Assembly (NCBI GenBank): GCA_013390785.1
Contig: JACASW010000004.1
Coordinates: 1-64,000, forward strand
Reading direction: 5' to 3'
DNA from: Marine Group I thaumarchaeote
GTDB lineage: Archaea > Thermoproteota > Nitrososphaeria > Nitrososphaerales > Nitrosopumilaceae
DNA length: 64,000 nucleotides
The notes beneath the pieces were generated by a model. That model did no database searches. It had not been told where the DNA came from and worked only from the letters and a program-made list of their open reading frames with translations. This document shows positions 37,460 to 46,637 of the stretch, one piece after another (position 1 is the first letter of the stretch; every line of letters begins with the position of its first letter). The position numbers and the translations under genes are program-made.

Positions 37460-38446
37460 ATGCATCAGAAACGTGATTTGATCTTAAAATGCCGTAACGA
37501 CGTTGTAAATGGCAAAAAAATAACTAATTCCAAAATATCTAAATTGTTTAACATTGACAATGAACTTCTTCTAGATTTATCAGATGCATCTAATCATATA
37601 ACAAGATATTTTCATGGATCAAAAGTTGATATTGAAGAATTAGCAAATATTAAAAAAAATTTTTGTAGTGAGGATTGTACATTTTGTTCACAATCAGCAT
37701 TTTTTAATACAAAAATCACTGGATATGAGCTTCCACCACCAGAAGAAATAGTTGAACAGGCACTAAATGCAAAAAATGATGGTGCTAGTTCATTTTGTCT
37801 TGTTGCTGCATGGAGGGAACCTAGCACACTTGATTTCAAAAAGGTATGTACAATTATTGAAGAGATTAATAAAAAAGTTGGAATTTCGGTTGAATGCAGT
37901 CTTGGGTTTTTGACTGACAAACAAGCTAAAACACTAAAAAAACTTCAAGTAAAACGATATAACCATAACCTGGAAACATCACGTAGCAAATTCCCAGAAA
38001 TTTGTACAACTCATACATATGATGATAGAGTAAAAACACTAAAAATCGCCAGAAGTGCTGGTTTAGAACTTTGCACAGGTGGGATAATCGGTCTTGGCGA
38101 AACCAGAAAACAGCGTGAAGAACTAATTTTTGAAATTTCAGAATTAGAGCCTGAAGAAGTTACTGTGAATATGTTGGTTCCAATGCCAGGAACACCATTA
38201 GAACTTCAAACACAATTAGATATTACAGAAATCTTGAGGGTGTTTAGTACACTAAGGTTTCTTTTACCAGAATCAATAATCAAAATTTCTGGTGGCCGTG
38301 AAGTTAACCTAAAAGACGATGGGCAAAAATTACTGCTTAGTGGGGCAAATGGAATAATTAGTGCTGGGTATCTAACAATGGGTGGAAATACAGTAAAAAA
38401 AGACGCCAAAATGATTAATGAGATAAATCTTGAAACGCAAGTTTGA
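37460..38446 (+). CDS. bioB: Biotin synthase (radical SAM)
   Basis: BioB inserts sulphur into dethiobiotin. The protein has 328 residues. The radical SAM cluster Cys are C69, C73 and C76 (CSEDCTFCSQS). YNHNLETSRSKFPEI near 172 and SGGREVNL near 275 are further BioB motifs. The end overlaps the bioF start by 17 bases, so translation is coupled. It is the first gene of the rightward biotin unit. Confidence 0.96.
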   Translation: MHQKRDLILKCRNDVVNGKKITNSKISKLFNIDNELLLDLSDASNHITRYFHGSKVDIEELANIKKNFCSEDCTFCSQSAFFNTKITGYELPPPEEIVEQALNAKNDGASSFCLVAAWREPSTLDFKKVCTIIEEINKKVGISVECSLGFLTDKQAKTLKKLQVKRYNHNLETSRSKFPEICTTHTYDDRVKTLKIARSAGLELCTGGIIGLGETRKQREELIFEISELEPEEVTVNMLVPMPGTPLELQTQLDITEILRVFSTLRFLLPESIIKISGGREVNLKDDGQKLLLSGANGIISAGYLTMGGNTVKKDAKMINEINLETQV

Positions 38447-39557
38447 ATATATTAATTCTGAATTAAAAGAAATTAAAAAAAATAACCTATATAGAAAAAT
38501 GCATGATAGTAAAATTACTGGCGCATACATAACCATTAATTCAAAAACTCTCATCAATCTATGTTCAAATGATTATTTGGGAATAACACAACCAAAACTT
38601 TCAAACAAACAAAACCAATCTAGTTCTCGCCTAGTTTCTGGTAATGATAGTTCATTTAGAATACTCGAAGAGAAATTAGCGAAACATAAATCACAAGAGC
38701 GTTCATTGATATTTCCAACTGGATATATGGCAAACCTTGGTGTTATATCATCAATTATCGGAAAAAATGATCTTGTATTAAGTGATAAGCTAAATCATGC
38801 TAGTCTTATTGAAGCATGTAAGCTAACAAATGCAAAATTATCAATTTTTAATCATAATGATATAAACGACTTGACCCATAAAATAAAAACTAATGCTAAA
38901 CGAAAATTCATAATCACAGAAGGAGTGTTTAGTATGGATGGTGATTTTTCAAATTTAAATATGATTACTAAAATATCTGAAAAAAATAATGCGATGGTTA
39001 TACTTGATGATGCACATGGTGACTTTGTTATGGGTACTGATGGTAAAGGTACAGCTAATCATTTTGGTCTTTCAAAAAAAATAGATGTTTACATCAGTAG
39101 TTTAAGTAAAGGATTAGGCTCATTTGGTGGATATGTTGCATCAAAGAAAAACATTATAGAATTATGCGTAAATAAATCAAAACCATTTATCTACACATCA
39201 GCACTACCAGAAATTCTAATTCATGATGCAACAAAAAAATTTGGAACAAAAAGAGAAAGAAATCGGAAAAAATTATGGAAAAATATTAAGAAATTTTCAA
39301 CCGGTTTAAAAAAAATGGGATTTGATGTTAATTCCAATTCACAAATTTTCCCCATAATAATTGGGAAAGAAAAAATAACACTGGAGTTTGGTAACTATCT
39401 TTTTAAAAATGGAATTTTTGCACAGCCAATAAGATATCCAACAGTACCACGAAATTATGCAAGAATTAGAATATCAATTACTGCCAGACTTACAAATGAG
39501 CATATTGAAAAATCACTGTCTGTACTAGAAGATGCAAAGAAAAAATTTCAAATATGA
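38430..39557 (+). CDS. bioF: 8-amino-7-oxononanoate synthase
   Basis: BioF condenses pimeloyl-CoA (or pimeloyl-ACP) with alanine. The protein has 375 residues of the alpha-oxoamine synthase family. LCSNDYLG near residue 40, LDDAHGDFVMG near 185 and the PLP Lys in SLSKGLGSFGGY near 222 are present. The extended start (38430) lies inside bioB; a start nearer the bioB stop is possible because conserved sequence begins about residue 20. No bioC, bioH or bioW is in the window, so the pimelate source is unknown. Confidence 0.94.
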   Translation: MKRKFEYINSELKEIKKNNLYRKMHDSKITGAYITINSKTLINLCSNDYLGITQPKLSNKQNQSSSRLVSGNDSSFRILEEKLAKHKSQERSLIFPTGYMANLGVISSIIGKNDLVLSDKLNHASLIEACKLTNAKLSIFNHNDINDLTHKIKTNAKRKFIITEGVFSMDGDFSNLNMITKISEKNNAMVILDDAHGDFVMGTDGKGTANHFGLSKKIDVYISSLSKGLGSFGGYVASKKNIIELCVNKSKPFIYTSALPEILIHDATKKFGTKRERNRKKLWKNIKKFSTGLKKMGFDVNSNSQIFPIIIGKEKITLEFGNYLFKNGIFAQPIRYPTVPRNYARIRISITARLTNEHIEKSLSVLEDAKKKFQI

Positions 39558-39560
39558 AAA

Positions 39561-39677
39561 TTAACGACCGATATCAAAAGCTAAACAGCCAATTGCTTTA
39601 TTTGGGCAACCGATAAAAAATGCAATTCCAATGACGATTCCTAGGAATGCAGCAATAACAATAAATCGTTTATTCAC
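39561..39677 (-). CDS. Hydrophobic microprotein, 38 aa (GTG start)
   Basis: The frame VNKRFIVIAAFLGIVIGIAF continues with FIGCPNKAIGCLAFDIGR. One TM helix is followed by a loop with two Cys seven residues apart. No ATG is available, so GTG or an upstream TTG must be used. It is convergent with bioF, three bases from its stop. Confidence 0.45.
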   Translation of the reverse strand: MNKRFIVIAAFLGIVIGIAFFIGCPNKAIGCLAFDIGR

Positions 39678-39747
39678 ATACAAAAATAAAAAATAGTCAG
39701 ATAAAAACGAATGGAATTTTGAAACACTGCCTATTTATGTTCAAAAA

Positions 39748-40488
39748 TTGAATTACATAAAATATTTCGATCCAATTAGATCAAAATATTTTAGTCAAGC
39801 CACAAAATGTAGATTTTTTGATTTAATGAAGAAAATGGGTTATATAGGTAAAAATTGGCGTGGGGTTAAAAATAGCATAAATTTATCACAAAAATTTCTA
39901 AATAAAGTAAAGCCAGAAGATGCATTAAAAAATAAAATCGAGGGTGCAGGAAAAAAAATGGAACAGCAAATTTTACGGCTTGAACAGGCCCACAATAAAT
40001 TAAAACAAAGCCATGAACATATTTTTAAAAAAATTGTCGAAGCAAAAAAAACGCGAAATGAATCAATGGCAAGAACATATGCCACAGAATTGGGAGAAAT
40101 TAGAAAAGTGAGAGATAGGATTGGTAATGCAAAATTATCAATGGAGCAGATTAAACTTAGATTAAACACTGTTTCAGAATTGGGCGATATTGTTGTTACG
40201 TTAAGTCCATGCATGTCATTAATCAAAGGACTTGCTCCATCAATATCTACATTAATGCCACAAATGCATTCATCGATGGAAAATTTAACGAGTACACTTG
40301 GTGACATGATAACAGATTCATCATTAACACAAGAATCAATGACACCAACAGACCAAGGAAATGAAGAAACAGAAGCAATACTCAAGGAAGCACATGATGT
40401 TCTTGAAAGTAGAACACTAAGTAGTATACCAGAACCACCAACTACACTGTTAAAAAATTCTTCGAAAGAAAATGAATCTATGATTTAG
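39748..40488 (+). CDS. ESCRT-III/CdvB-family protein
   Basis: ESCRT-III proteins polymerise on membranes; CdvB homologues act in archaeal cell division. The protein has 246 residues. Snf7-like helices cover about 60-165 (KKMEQQILRLEQAHNKLKQS; ATELGEIRKVRDRIGNAKLS; LRLNTVSELGDIVVTLSP), then a low-complexity tail with SIPEPPTTLL that might be a MIM2-like ligand for CdvC (inference). cdvA and cdvC are not adjacent, suggesting a paralogue. The start is TTG 39748; an internal ATG at residue 27 is less likely. Confidence 0.87.
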   Translation: MNYIKYFDPIRSKYFSQATKCRFFDLMKKMGYIGKNWRGVKNSINLSQKFLNKVKPEDALKNKIEGAGKKMEQQILRLEQAHNKLKQSHEHIFKKIVEAKKTRNESMARTYATELGEIRKVRDRIGNAKLSMEQIKLRLNTVSELGDIVVTLSPCMSLIKGLAPSISTLMPQMHSSMENLTSTLGDMITDSSLTQESMTPTDQGNEETEAILKEAHDVLESRTLSSIPEPPTTLLKNSSKENESMI

Positions 40489-40822
40489 ATTTTTTCCTGC
40501 TGATTTGAATAAGTAATTTTTTAATTCGAGAAATTGTTGGATAACTGTAGCCCCTTCGACGGTAATTAGCAATCATCATTTTCCAATTTTTTAATCTCCA
40601 TTGAGCTTGTTCCACAGTAACAGAATGAACCTCCTTTTGTAGAATACTTTTTCTTCCAACTTTAAGCACGCCAGCATCTTTAGCGATCCAACGATTGTTT
40701 GCAAATTTTAAACCGGATAATATTTCAGATAATGGAATTTCCTTAAAATATTTTTTCAATTCCTTGATCTGAAGATCTGTTGGTTTTTCAGAAAACTTCA
40801 GATTAATTTCAGATTCAGTCAT
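40478..40822 (-). CDS. Hypothetical basic protein, about 114 aa
   Basis: A frame with a central VHSVTVEQAQWRLKNWKMMI and a basic C terminus (YRRRGYSYPTISRIKKLL). The ATG at 40822 is preferred to 40840. It overlaps the end of the convergent CdvB-like gene by 11 bases. Family unknown. Confidence 0.6.
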   Translation of the reverse strand: MTESEINLKFSEKPTDLQIKELKKYFKEIPLSEILSGLKFANNRWIAKDAGVLKVGRKSILQKEVHSVTVEQAQWRLKNWKMMIANYRRRGYSYPTISRIKKLLIQISRKKSKS

Positions 40823-40894
40823 AATACAAATTAATATCATTCATTAAAAAAGTATTAAATCATAAACATAATTTAAGATCATAATAGTAATGCT

Positions 40895-41008
40895 TCAACA
40901 ATTCAGCATTAAATTGCCATTACAAATGATGTTATAAACAGTTGGAATGAAAAATGCAGATATAAAAATAGCTAATGAAATAACAACCATTTTTTGAATT
41001 ATTCGCAT
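40895..41008 (-). CDS. Single-TM membrane microprotein, 37 aa
   Basis: The ATG frame encodes MRIIQKMVVISLAIFISAFF and a tail PTVYNIICNGNLMLNC. One TM helix with two C-terminal Cys. It is divergent from the proteasome gene. Function unknown. Confidence 0.42.
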   Translation of the reverse strand: MRIIQKMVVISLAIFISAFFIPTVYNIICNGNLMLNC

Positions 41009-41064
41009 AAGATATTTGTAATACAACTAAACTTAAATTAAACTTTCATAGTCTTTGAATTGAA

Positions 41065-41802
41065 ATGATGCCATCACAGCAAGGTTATGATAGAGCGATT
41101 ACAGTTTTTTCGCCAGATGGTAGATTATATCAAGTTGAATATGCTATTGAGACGGTAAAAAGAGGAACTATAGCTCTTGGTATCAAAACAAAAGATGGTA
41201 TAATATTTGCAGCGGATGAAAGACCAAGAAAATTACAGATTGTCGCAGAGCCACAAAAATTATTTAAAATTGATCAGCATATAGGAGTAGCAGCGGCAGG
41301 TTATATTCCAGATGCACGTAGTCAAGTTGATGATGCAAGATTTTTCTCACAAAGTAATAAGATAGTTTATGATGAATCTGTTACTGTTGAAACCGTTGCA
41401 AAACATATGGCTGACCAATGCCAACAATATACTCAATATGCAGGAGCCAGACCAATCGGTGTATCATTAATTATTGGTGGAATAGATGTAAATGGGAATT
41501 CATTATTTTTAACTGATCCTAGTGGAACATACATTCCATATAATGCAGTTGCAATCGGTGCAGATTCTGATAAAGTAACAGAATTCCTAACTAAAGAATA
41601 CAAAACTGAAATGACATTAGAGGAAACTAAATTGTTAGCTATTGCGTCGATTAATATGGTAAATAAAGATGTAGATGGTTCTGAGCATATCAAAATCTCT
41701 CAAATCAAAACTGACACTAAACAATTTGAAATCTTAGATGGTCAACAAATTTCGGTACTGATGGAATCAGCAATAAAAAAATATCCAATTGAAGAAAAAT
41801 AA
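41065..41802 (+). CDS. psmA: 20S proteasome alpha subunit
   Basis: Alpha subunits form the outer rings and gate of the archaeal proteasome. The protein has 245 residues. The signature YDRAITVFSPDGRLYQVEYA lies at residues 8-27, and the tail (~KKYPIEEK) is charged. There is no propeptide and no catalytic N-terminal Thr, as expected for alpha. The double ATG allows a start at residue 2. No beta subunit or PAN ATPase is adjacent. Confidence 0.97.
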   Translation: MMPSQQGYDRAITVFSPDGRLYQVEYAIETVKRGTIALGIKTKDGIIFAADERPRKLQIVAEPQKLFKIDQHIGVAAAGYIPDARSQVDDARFFSQSNKIVYDESVTVETVAKHMADQCQQYTQYAGARPIGVSLIIGGIDVNGNSLFLTDPSGTYIPYNAVAIGADSDKVTEFLTKEYKTEMTLEETKLLAIASINMVNKDVDGSEHIKISQIKTDTKQFEILDGQQISVLMESAIKKYPIEEK

Positions 41803-41838
41803 ACATCATAGTTTCATGATCATCAAACAACACAACAA

Positions 41839-42666
41839 ATGAATTTATCAATTGCAATACCTGATTCATCGTTATTAGATGAAACAACTATTTTAAACAA
41901 AACTAAAAAAATATCAATTATGGCAAGAACTTGTGCAATTTTTAAAGTAAAACAGATTTTTATTTATCAAGATGGAAAACAGAATAAAAATGATTCAGCA
42001 CTTTTATCAACATCATTAAAATATTTAGAAACACCACAATATTTTCGTAAAGAAGTATTTCCAAAAACACAATTACTAAAATATGCAGGAGTACTACAAC
42101 CACTGAATATTTCTAGCCATTTAACAACATCAAATCAAAAAATGATAAAAATTGGTGATATACGTGATGCGCTAATTATAAACTATAAAGGAAAAAAATT
42201 CCTAGATATTGGAATAAACAAACACATTCAATATTTTGGAAATGTGAAATCTGGTACAAGAATTGCTATACAAATTAAAACTACACAACCAGAGCTAACT
42301 GCCAAAGAAATTTCAAGAGACAGTATCAAAGATTATTGGGGATATAGCGTAAAAGAAAGGTCGAACCTACTCTCTATTTTATCAACCTGGAAAGGCAAAA
42401 TAATCTTAACTTCAAAAAAAGGAAAAAATTTTAGTAGATTAGATGCAAAAAAAATAACTGATCCGAATGAACCAACACTTATTGTATTTGGAACAACGAA
42501 TAAGGGGATATATGATATTCTAGGCAGCAATATTAAGAAAATCCAAAATGCTAATGTCTTCAACTTTTTTCCAAATCAAGGAACACAAACTATACGCCTA
42601 GAAGAAGCAATTTTAGGAACATTATCAATAATTAATATTATTAATCATAACTATAATGAAAAATAA
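41839..42666 (+). CDS. SPOUT-class RNA methyltransferase (DUF171/SPOUT1-like)
   Basis: The protein has 275 residues with the knotted SPOUT fold pattern: an N-terminal LSIAIPDSSLLDETT, MARTCAIFKVKQIFIYQDG, an inserted OB-fold near 95-150 (GIRDALIINYKGKKFLDIG-like), and the C-terminal SAM knot (LIVFGTTNKGIYDILG; FFPNQGTQTIRLEEAILGTL). Archaeal members sit upstream of rpl3, as here. By analogy the target is a uridine in rRNA; substrate not proven. Confidence 0.88.
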   Translation: MNLSIAIPDSSLLDETTILNKTKKISIMARTCAIFKVKQIFIYQDGKQNKNDSALLSTSLKYLETPQYFRKEVFPKTQLLKYAGVLQPLNISSHLTTSNQKMIKIGDIRDALIINYKGKKFLDIGINKHIQYFGNVKSGTRIAIQIKTTQPELTAKEISRDSIKDYWGYSVKERSNLLSILSTWKGKIILTSKKGKNFSRLDAKKITDPNEPTLIVFGTTNKGIYDILGSNIKKIQNANVFNFFPNQGTQTIRLEEAILGTLSIINIINHNYNEK

Positions 42667-42679
42667 ATGATCTAAAATA

Positions 42680-42790
42680 ATGGCTGCAAAAAAAAATTTT
42701 TTGGTTTTGGCAATAGTTGTTGGATTTATTGGACTTGTTTTAGGAAGTTACACAATGTTTATTTCAATTAATAATATCATTATACCGTAG
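42680..42790 (+). CDS. Single-TM membrane microprotein, 36 aa
   Basis: The ATG frame encodes AAKKN, then a TM helix (FLVLAIVVGFIGLVLGSYTM) and a short tail FISINNIIIP. It has the same size and layout as the frame at 12579. It lies between the SPOUT gene and rpl3. Confidence 0.5.
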   Translation: MAAKKNFLVLAIVVGFIGLVLGSYTMFISINNIIIP

Positions 42791-42831
42791 ATCTGTAACA
42801 AGAAAAAACAAAATAAAATTAAAATTTTAGT

Positions 42832-42841
42832 AGATATATAA
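42832..42841 (+). promoter_or_regulatory. Putative TATA box of the ribosomal protein operon
   Basis: AGATATATAA lies 28-37 bases before the rpl3 ATG (42869). It follows an AT-rich stretch and precedes no other gene, so it is the likely promoter of the rpl3-rpl6 unit. Confidence 0.45.
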
Positions 42842-42868
42842 TGGGGTCAACGACTTTTTTCATTTGTT

Positions 42869-43861
42869 ATGGGTCATAGAAGACATAGTGCACCACGTAG
42901 AGGCAGTCTTGCATACCTACCTAGGGGTAGAGCTAAAAGTATGGAAGCTCGGATAAGAGCATGGCCTAAAGTTAACTCAGATGAACCAAAATTACTAGCA
43001 CATGCAGGATTCAAAGCTGGATGTGTACAGATAGTAAATATAGACGATCGTGAAAAAACACCAAACCATGGAAAACAACTTGTAAGCCTTGGTACAGTAA
43101 TTGTAACACCACCAGTCCTTATTGTTGGGATTAGAGGATATTCAAAAGATCCAAATGGTAAGCATGCAGAATTTGATCTTTATGCCGACAATTTACCAAA
43201 AAACATTTCTAAGTTATTCAAAAATAAAGACAAAGAAAGTTTGTTAGACTATGCAGAAAAATCAATTAAAAAAATTAAGGAGATTTATGCATTAATTGCT
43301 GTCATTCCTCAAAACGCTGGTTTAGGACAAAAAAAACCATATCTTTTTGAAGCGTCTGTAAAAGGTGGAGACATTAAAAAACAATTTGAATTTCTGAAAG
43401 AACTATTAGGTAAAGATGTAAAAATTGATCAAGTTTTTGAAGCTGGTGTAACTGTCGATACAGCTGCAATTACTAAAGGTAAAGGTTGGGAAGGTCCTAT
43501 TACAAGATGGGGTGTGAAAAGAAAACAACATAAATCAAGAAAAAGCGTCAGAGAAGTTGGTTCTCTCGGTCCAATATCTCCACAGTATGTAATGTATACT
43601 GTACCAAGAGCAGGTCAACGCGGCCTGCATCAAAGAATAGAATATGACAAAAAAATTATGGTTATGGATAATACTGAAAATATAAAATACAAAATAAATC
43701 CTACAGGTGGTTTCAAACACTTTGGAAATGTTAATGGAGATTTTATAATATTACGTGGGTCTGTACCTGGAACATATAATCGACTAATTAAATTAAGATC
43801 ACAAATACGTAATGCCCCTAAAAAAATAATTAAACCAAATATTTTAGAGGTGGTTGTTTAA
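42869..43861 (+). CDS. rpl3: Large-subunit ribosomal protein uL3
   Basis: The protein has 330 residues, archaeal length. It begins MGHRRHSAPRRGSLAYLPRG, and shows KGKGWEGPITRWGVKRKQHKS near residue 210 and the long basic W-finger loop expected near the peptidyl transferase centre. It is first in the r-protein operon and shares one base with rpl4. Confidence 0.98.
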   Translation: MGHRRHSAPRRGSLAYLPRGRAKSMEARIRAWPKVNSDEPKLLAHAGFKAGCVQIVNIDDREKTPNHGKQLVSLGTVIVTPPVLIVGIRGYSKDPNGKHAEFDLYADNLPKNISKLFKNKDKESLLDYAEKSIKKIKEIYALIAVIPQNAGLGQKKPYLFEASVKGGDIKKQFEFLKELLGKDVKIDQVFEAGVTVDTAAITKGKGWEGPITRWGVKRKQHKSRKSVREVGSLGPISPQYVMYTVPRAGQRGLHQRIEYDKKIMVMDNTENIKYKINPTGGFKHFGNVNGDFIILRGSVPGTYNRLIKLRSQIRNAPKKIIKPNILEVVV

Positions 43862-44673
43862 TGAAAGTTCAAACATTTACTACAACAGGAGCTAAAGAAA
43901 ATGAGATAGAATTGCCACTGGTGTTTTCAACACCATTTAGAAAAGATTTGATTAGTAAATCATTCACTAATCTGAATTCACATAAATTTCAACCGCAAGG
44001 AAGGCGCCCAACTGCTGGAATGGACGTTGTTGCAAGATCAAATGATCCACCAACTGGCCAAGGAGTATCAAGAATTGCTAAGATGCGTGGTGGTGGTGGT
44101 GGACGTCAGGGCCAAGCAGGTGGTGTAGCTTCAGTAAGAGGTGGAAGACAGGCACACCCACCTAAAGTACAAAAAATAATTTTTAAAAAATTAAATAAAA
44201 AAGAAAATAAACTTGCACTATGTTCAGCGATAGCTGCTACACAATCAAAAGAAATTATTGGAGCCAGAGGACATAAAGTTGAAAATCTAAAAACATTTCC
44301 TATCGTTGTATCTGATAATATAGAATCTGTCACAAAAACTAAAGACATGTTAAAAATATTAGATTCGTTAAATCTAATGCCAGATGTTAATAGATTAAAA
44401 TCTCGAAGGGCTAGAACAGGAAAATCTTCATTGCGTGGAAGAAGTACAAAAATTGGCAAAAGTGTACTGTTTGTCGTATCTAACTCAAATAAACTATCAA
44501 ATGCATGTGGTACTATTCCTGGAGTTGAAGTTCAGTCAGCTAAAAATTTAAGCGTTTTAGATCTAGCGCCTGGCGGTGTACCAATTAGATTAACTGTATA
44601 TTCAAAGAGCGCATTAAAAGAAATTGAGAAAATAAAATCGGCTAATTTAGAATTAATGGTGAATGTCATATGA
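43861..44673 (+). CDS. rpl4: Large-subunit ribosomal protein uL4
   Basis: The protein has 270 residues. The internal basic extension (GRRPTAGMDVVARSNDPPTG; GGGGGRQGQAGGVASVRGGR) is the loop that lines the exit tunnel. RRARTGKSSLRGRS follows near 180. Overlaps rpl3 by one base and rpl23 by four. Confidence 0.98.
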   Translation: MKVQTFTTTGAKENEIELPLVFSTPFRKDLISKSFTNLNSHKFQPQGRRPTAGMDVVARSNDPPTGQGVSRIAKMRGGGGGRQGQAGGVASVRGGRQAHPPKVQKIIFKKLNKKENKLALCSAIAATQSKEIIGARGHKVENLKTFPIVVSDNIESVTKTKDMLKILDSLNLMPDVNRLKSRRARTGKSSLRGRSTKIGKSVLFVVSNSNKLSNACGTIPGVEVQSAKNLSVLDLAPGGVPIRLTVYSKSALKEIEKIKSANLELMVNVI

Positions 44674-44936
44674 GAGTAGAACTTGCAAACAAGATTATTT
44701 TAAATCCGTATATTACGGAAAAAACATTCGAGTTAGTAGAAACTGAGAGAAAAATTTGTTTTATTGTAGAAAAATCAGCTACAAAATTAGCAATAAAGGA
44801 TGCAATAAACACTCTTTATGAAGAAAAAGTTATTTCTGTTAATACTGCTAGAACGATTTATGGCAAAAAAGCATTTGTTGAATTTGATTCTGTTGATGTA
44901 GCAAGAGATTTAGCAACTAAAATAGGAATGCTATAA
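44670..44936 (+). CDS. rpl23: Large-subunit ribosomal protein uL23
   Basis: The protein has 88 residues. NPYITEKTFELVETERKICF and the C-terminal KKAFVEFDSVDVARDLATK match the family, which sits at the tunnel exit and binds SRP. In most archaea rpl2 follows; here the next gene is rps19. Confidence 0.97.
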   Translation: MRVELANKIILNPYITEKTFELVETERKICFIVEKSATKLAIKDAINTLYEEKVISVNTARTIYGKKAFVEFDSVDVARDLATKIGML

Positions 44937-44979
44937 TATGGACCAAAAAACGTCTTTAACAGAAAAATGGTGAGAATAA

Positions 44980-45375
44980 TTGGTTAGAGAATTTACATAT
45001 CGTGGCTTGTCACAGAAAGAATTAGATGAATTACCTTTAGATAAATTACTAATGTTATTCCCTGCTCGAATTAGAAGATCCTTAACCAGAGGAATAAATG
45101 ATAATAAAAGAAAATTAATTGGAGAAATTAAGGCTACAAAAGAAGGAAAGTTGAAGACTCCTATCAACACTCATCTTCGTGATCTAATTATTTTACCATA
45201 TATGATAGGAACGACTGTCAATGTTTTTTCTGGCAAAGAATTTGTTCCTGTAACCATAACTTCAGAAATGGTTAGCCATTATTTAGGAGAATATGTAATT
45301 ACAAATAAACGTGTAAGCCATGGTGCGCCGGGAGTAGGTGCATCAAGATCTAGTTTGTATGTACCATTAAAGTGA
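44980..45375 (+). CDS. rps19: Small-subunit ribosomal protein uS19
   Basis: The protein has 131 residues, archaeal length. REFTYRGLSQKELDELPLDK at the N terminus aligns with archaeal S19 (FxYRG), and YLGEYVITNKRVSHGAPGVG near 105 is the family signature. It starts at TTG 44980. The gap from rpl23 holds only an 11-codon frame and no rpl2. Confidence 0.97.
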   Translation: MVREFTYRGLSQKELDELPLDKLLMLFPARIRRSLTRGINDNKRKLIGEIKATKEGKLKTPINTHLRDLIILPYMIGTTVNVFSGKEFVPVTITSEMVSHYLGEYVITNKRVSHGAPGVGASRSSLYVPLK

Positions 45376-45380
45376 GAAAT

Positions 45381-45839
45381 ATGCCTAAACGTTATTACGC
45401 ATTTCAAAATTATGACACGACTAAACATGTTCGTGCTGCAATGAGAGAAAAATCAATTTCACATAAGCATGCTAGAGAAATATCAGTTGCTATGAAAGGG
45501 CTAACAATCGAAAAAGCTAGAGACTATCTACTTGATGTAGTAAATTTTAAACGAAGTATTCCGTTTGGAAGATATAAAAATCAAGTTGGTCATAAATCTG
45601 ATCCAGGAACAATGTCTGGTAGATACCCGGAAAAAGCTGCCACTGAAATTTTAAAATTATTAGATAATCTAGAATCAAATGCAGAATACAAAGGAATGGA
45701 TTTGGATAGGTTGAAAATAATCAATGCAACTGTGCACAAAGGCAGGCTGCTTAAACGCTTTATACCACGTGCAATGGGTAGATCTTCACCAAAAAATGAT
45801 GCACTAGTTCACGTTGAATTTGTAGCACAAGAGGTATAA
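45381..45839 (+). CDS. rpl22: Large-subunit ribosomal protein uL22
   Basis: About 152 residues from ATG 45381; an extended GTG start at 45372 overlaps rps19. KRYYAFQNYDTTKHVRAAMR, HARE, and the basic C-terminal HKGRLLKRFIPRAMGRSSPK hairpin are typical of uL22. No oddities. Confidence 0.96.
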   Translation: MPKRYYAFQNYDTTKHVRAAMREKSISHKHAREISVAMKGLTIEKARDYLLDVVNFKRSIPFGRYKNQVGHKSDPGTMSGRYPEKAATEILKLLDNLESNAEYKGMDLDRLKIINATVHKGRLLKRFIPRAMGRSSPKNDALVHVEFVAQEV

Positions 45840-45842
45840 CAA

Positions 45843-46637
45843 ATGACACAAGTAAAAAATGCAATTAAAGACAATTATAACATGATGCTTCTCAATGATT
45901 TTCTTAGAGAAGAGATTAAAGAATCTGGATTTCATAAAGTTGAAATTTCAAAGACACCTACTGGAACAAAGATTGCACTTTATGTTACAAGACCCGGAAT
46001 TGTTATAGGCAGAAAAGGATCAGGCATCAAACAACTAACAGAAAAAATTGAATCTGACTTTGGATTCAAAAATCCACAAATTTCAGTTGAAGAAATTCAA
46101 AAAGCAGAATTATCACCCAGTGTGATGTGCAACCGAATGGCAGCACATATTGAACGTGGAACAGCATTTAGAAGAGCTACTATGTGGACATTAAATCAAA
46201 TAATGGAAGGAGGTGCAATGGGTGTACAAATAACAGTTTCAGGAAAATTACGTGGTGACCGTTCTGCATTTGAAAAACATACACAGGGTATTCTTCCAAG
46301 AGCTGGTAACTATGCAAAAAACCTTGTATCAGAAGATATCACTCACACAAAAACTTCTATGGGATTAATAGGTATCAAGATCAGGATTGCAACGAAAGAA
46401 AAACTAATACCAGAATTTCAATTTAATAAATCATCAAAAACTGAAAAAGAAGAAATTGCAAAAACTGAAACAGAGCAAATAAAAACTGAAAAAGAAGAAA
46501 TTGCAAAAACTGAAACAGAGCAAATAAAAACTGAAAAAGAAGAAATTGCAAAAACTGAAACAGAGCAAATAAAAATAGAGGAAGAGAAAATGAAAACACT
46601 TGTAACTTTAGAGGAAGAAGAGGAGAAACTGAAATAA
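45843..46637 (+). CDS. rps3: Small-subunit ribosomal protein uS3 with repeat-rich tail
   Basis: The protein has 264 residues. The KH domain ([20 protein letters not shown]) lies near residue 50-70, and [20 protein letters not shown] near 120-140 is the S3 C domain. After about residue 195 it carries three perfect copies of a 15-residue unit ([15 protein letters not shown]) and an acidic end (LEEEEEKLK). The tail is not part of the conserved fold. Confidence 0.97.
   Translation: MTQVKNAIKDNYNMMLLNDFLREEIKESGFHKVEISKTPTGTKIALYVTRPGIVIGRKGSGIKQLTEKIESDFGFKNPQISVEEIQKAELSPSVMCNRMAAHIERGTAFRRATMWTLNQIMEGGAMGVQITVSGKLRGDRSAFEKHTQGILPRAGNYAKNLVSEDITHTKTSMGLIGIKIRIATKEKLIPEFQFNKSSKTEKEEIAKTETEQIKTEKEEIAKTETEQIKTEKEEIAKTETEQIKIEEEKMKTLVTLEEEEEKLK
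46437..46571 (+). repeat. Three perfect 45-bp tandem repeats in rps3
   Basis: Units at 46437-46481, 46482-46526 and 46527-46571 are identical at the DNA level and keep frame (15 codons each). Identity at synonymous sites indicates recent expansion or gene conversion. Confidence 0.95.

Noticed and set aside
46437-46571. Tandem repeats considered as a CRISPR array
   Set aside because: The units are contiguous, in frame with rps3, and have no spacers.
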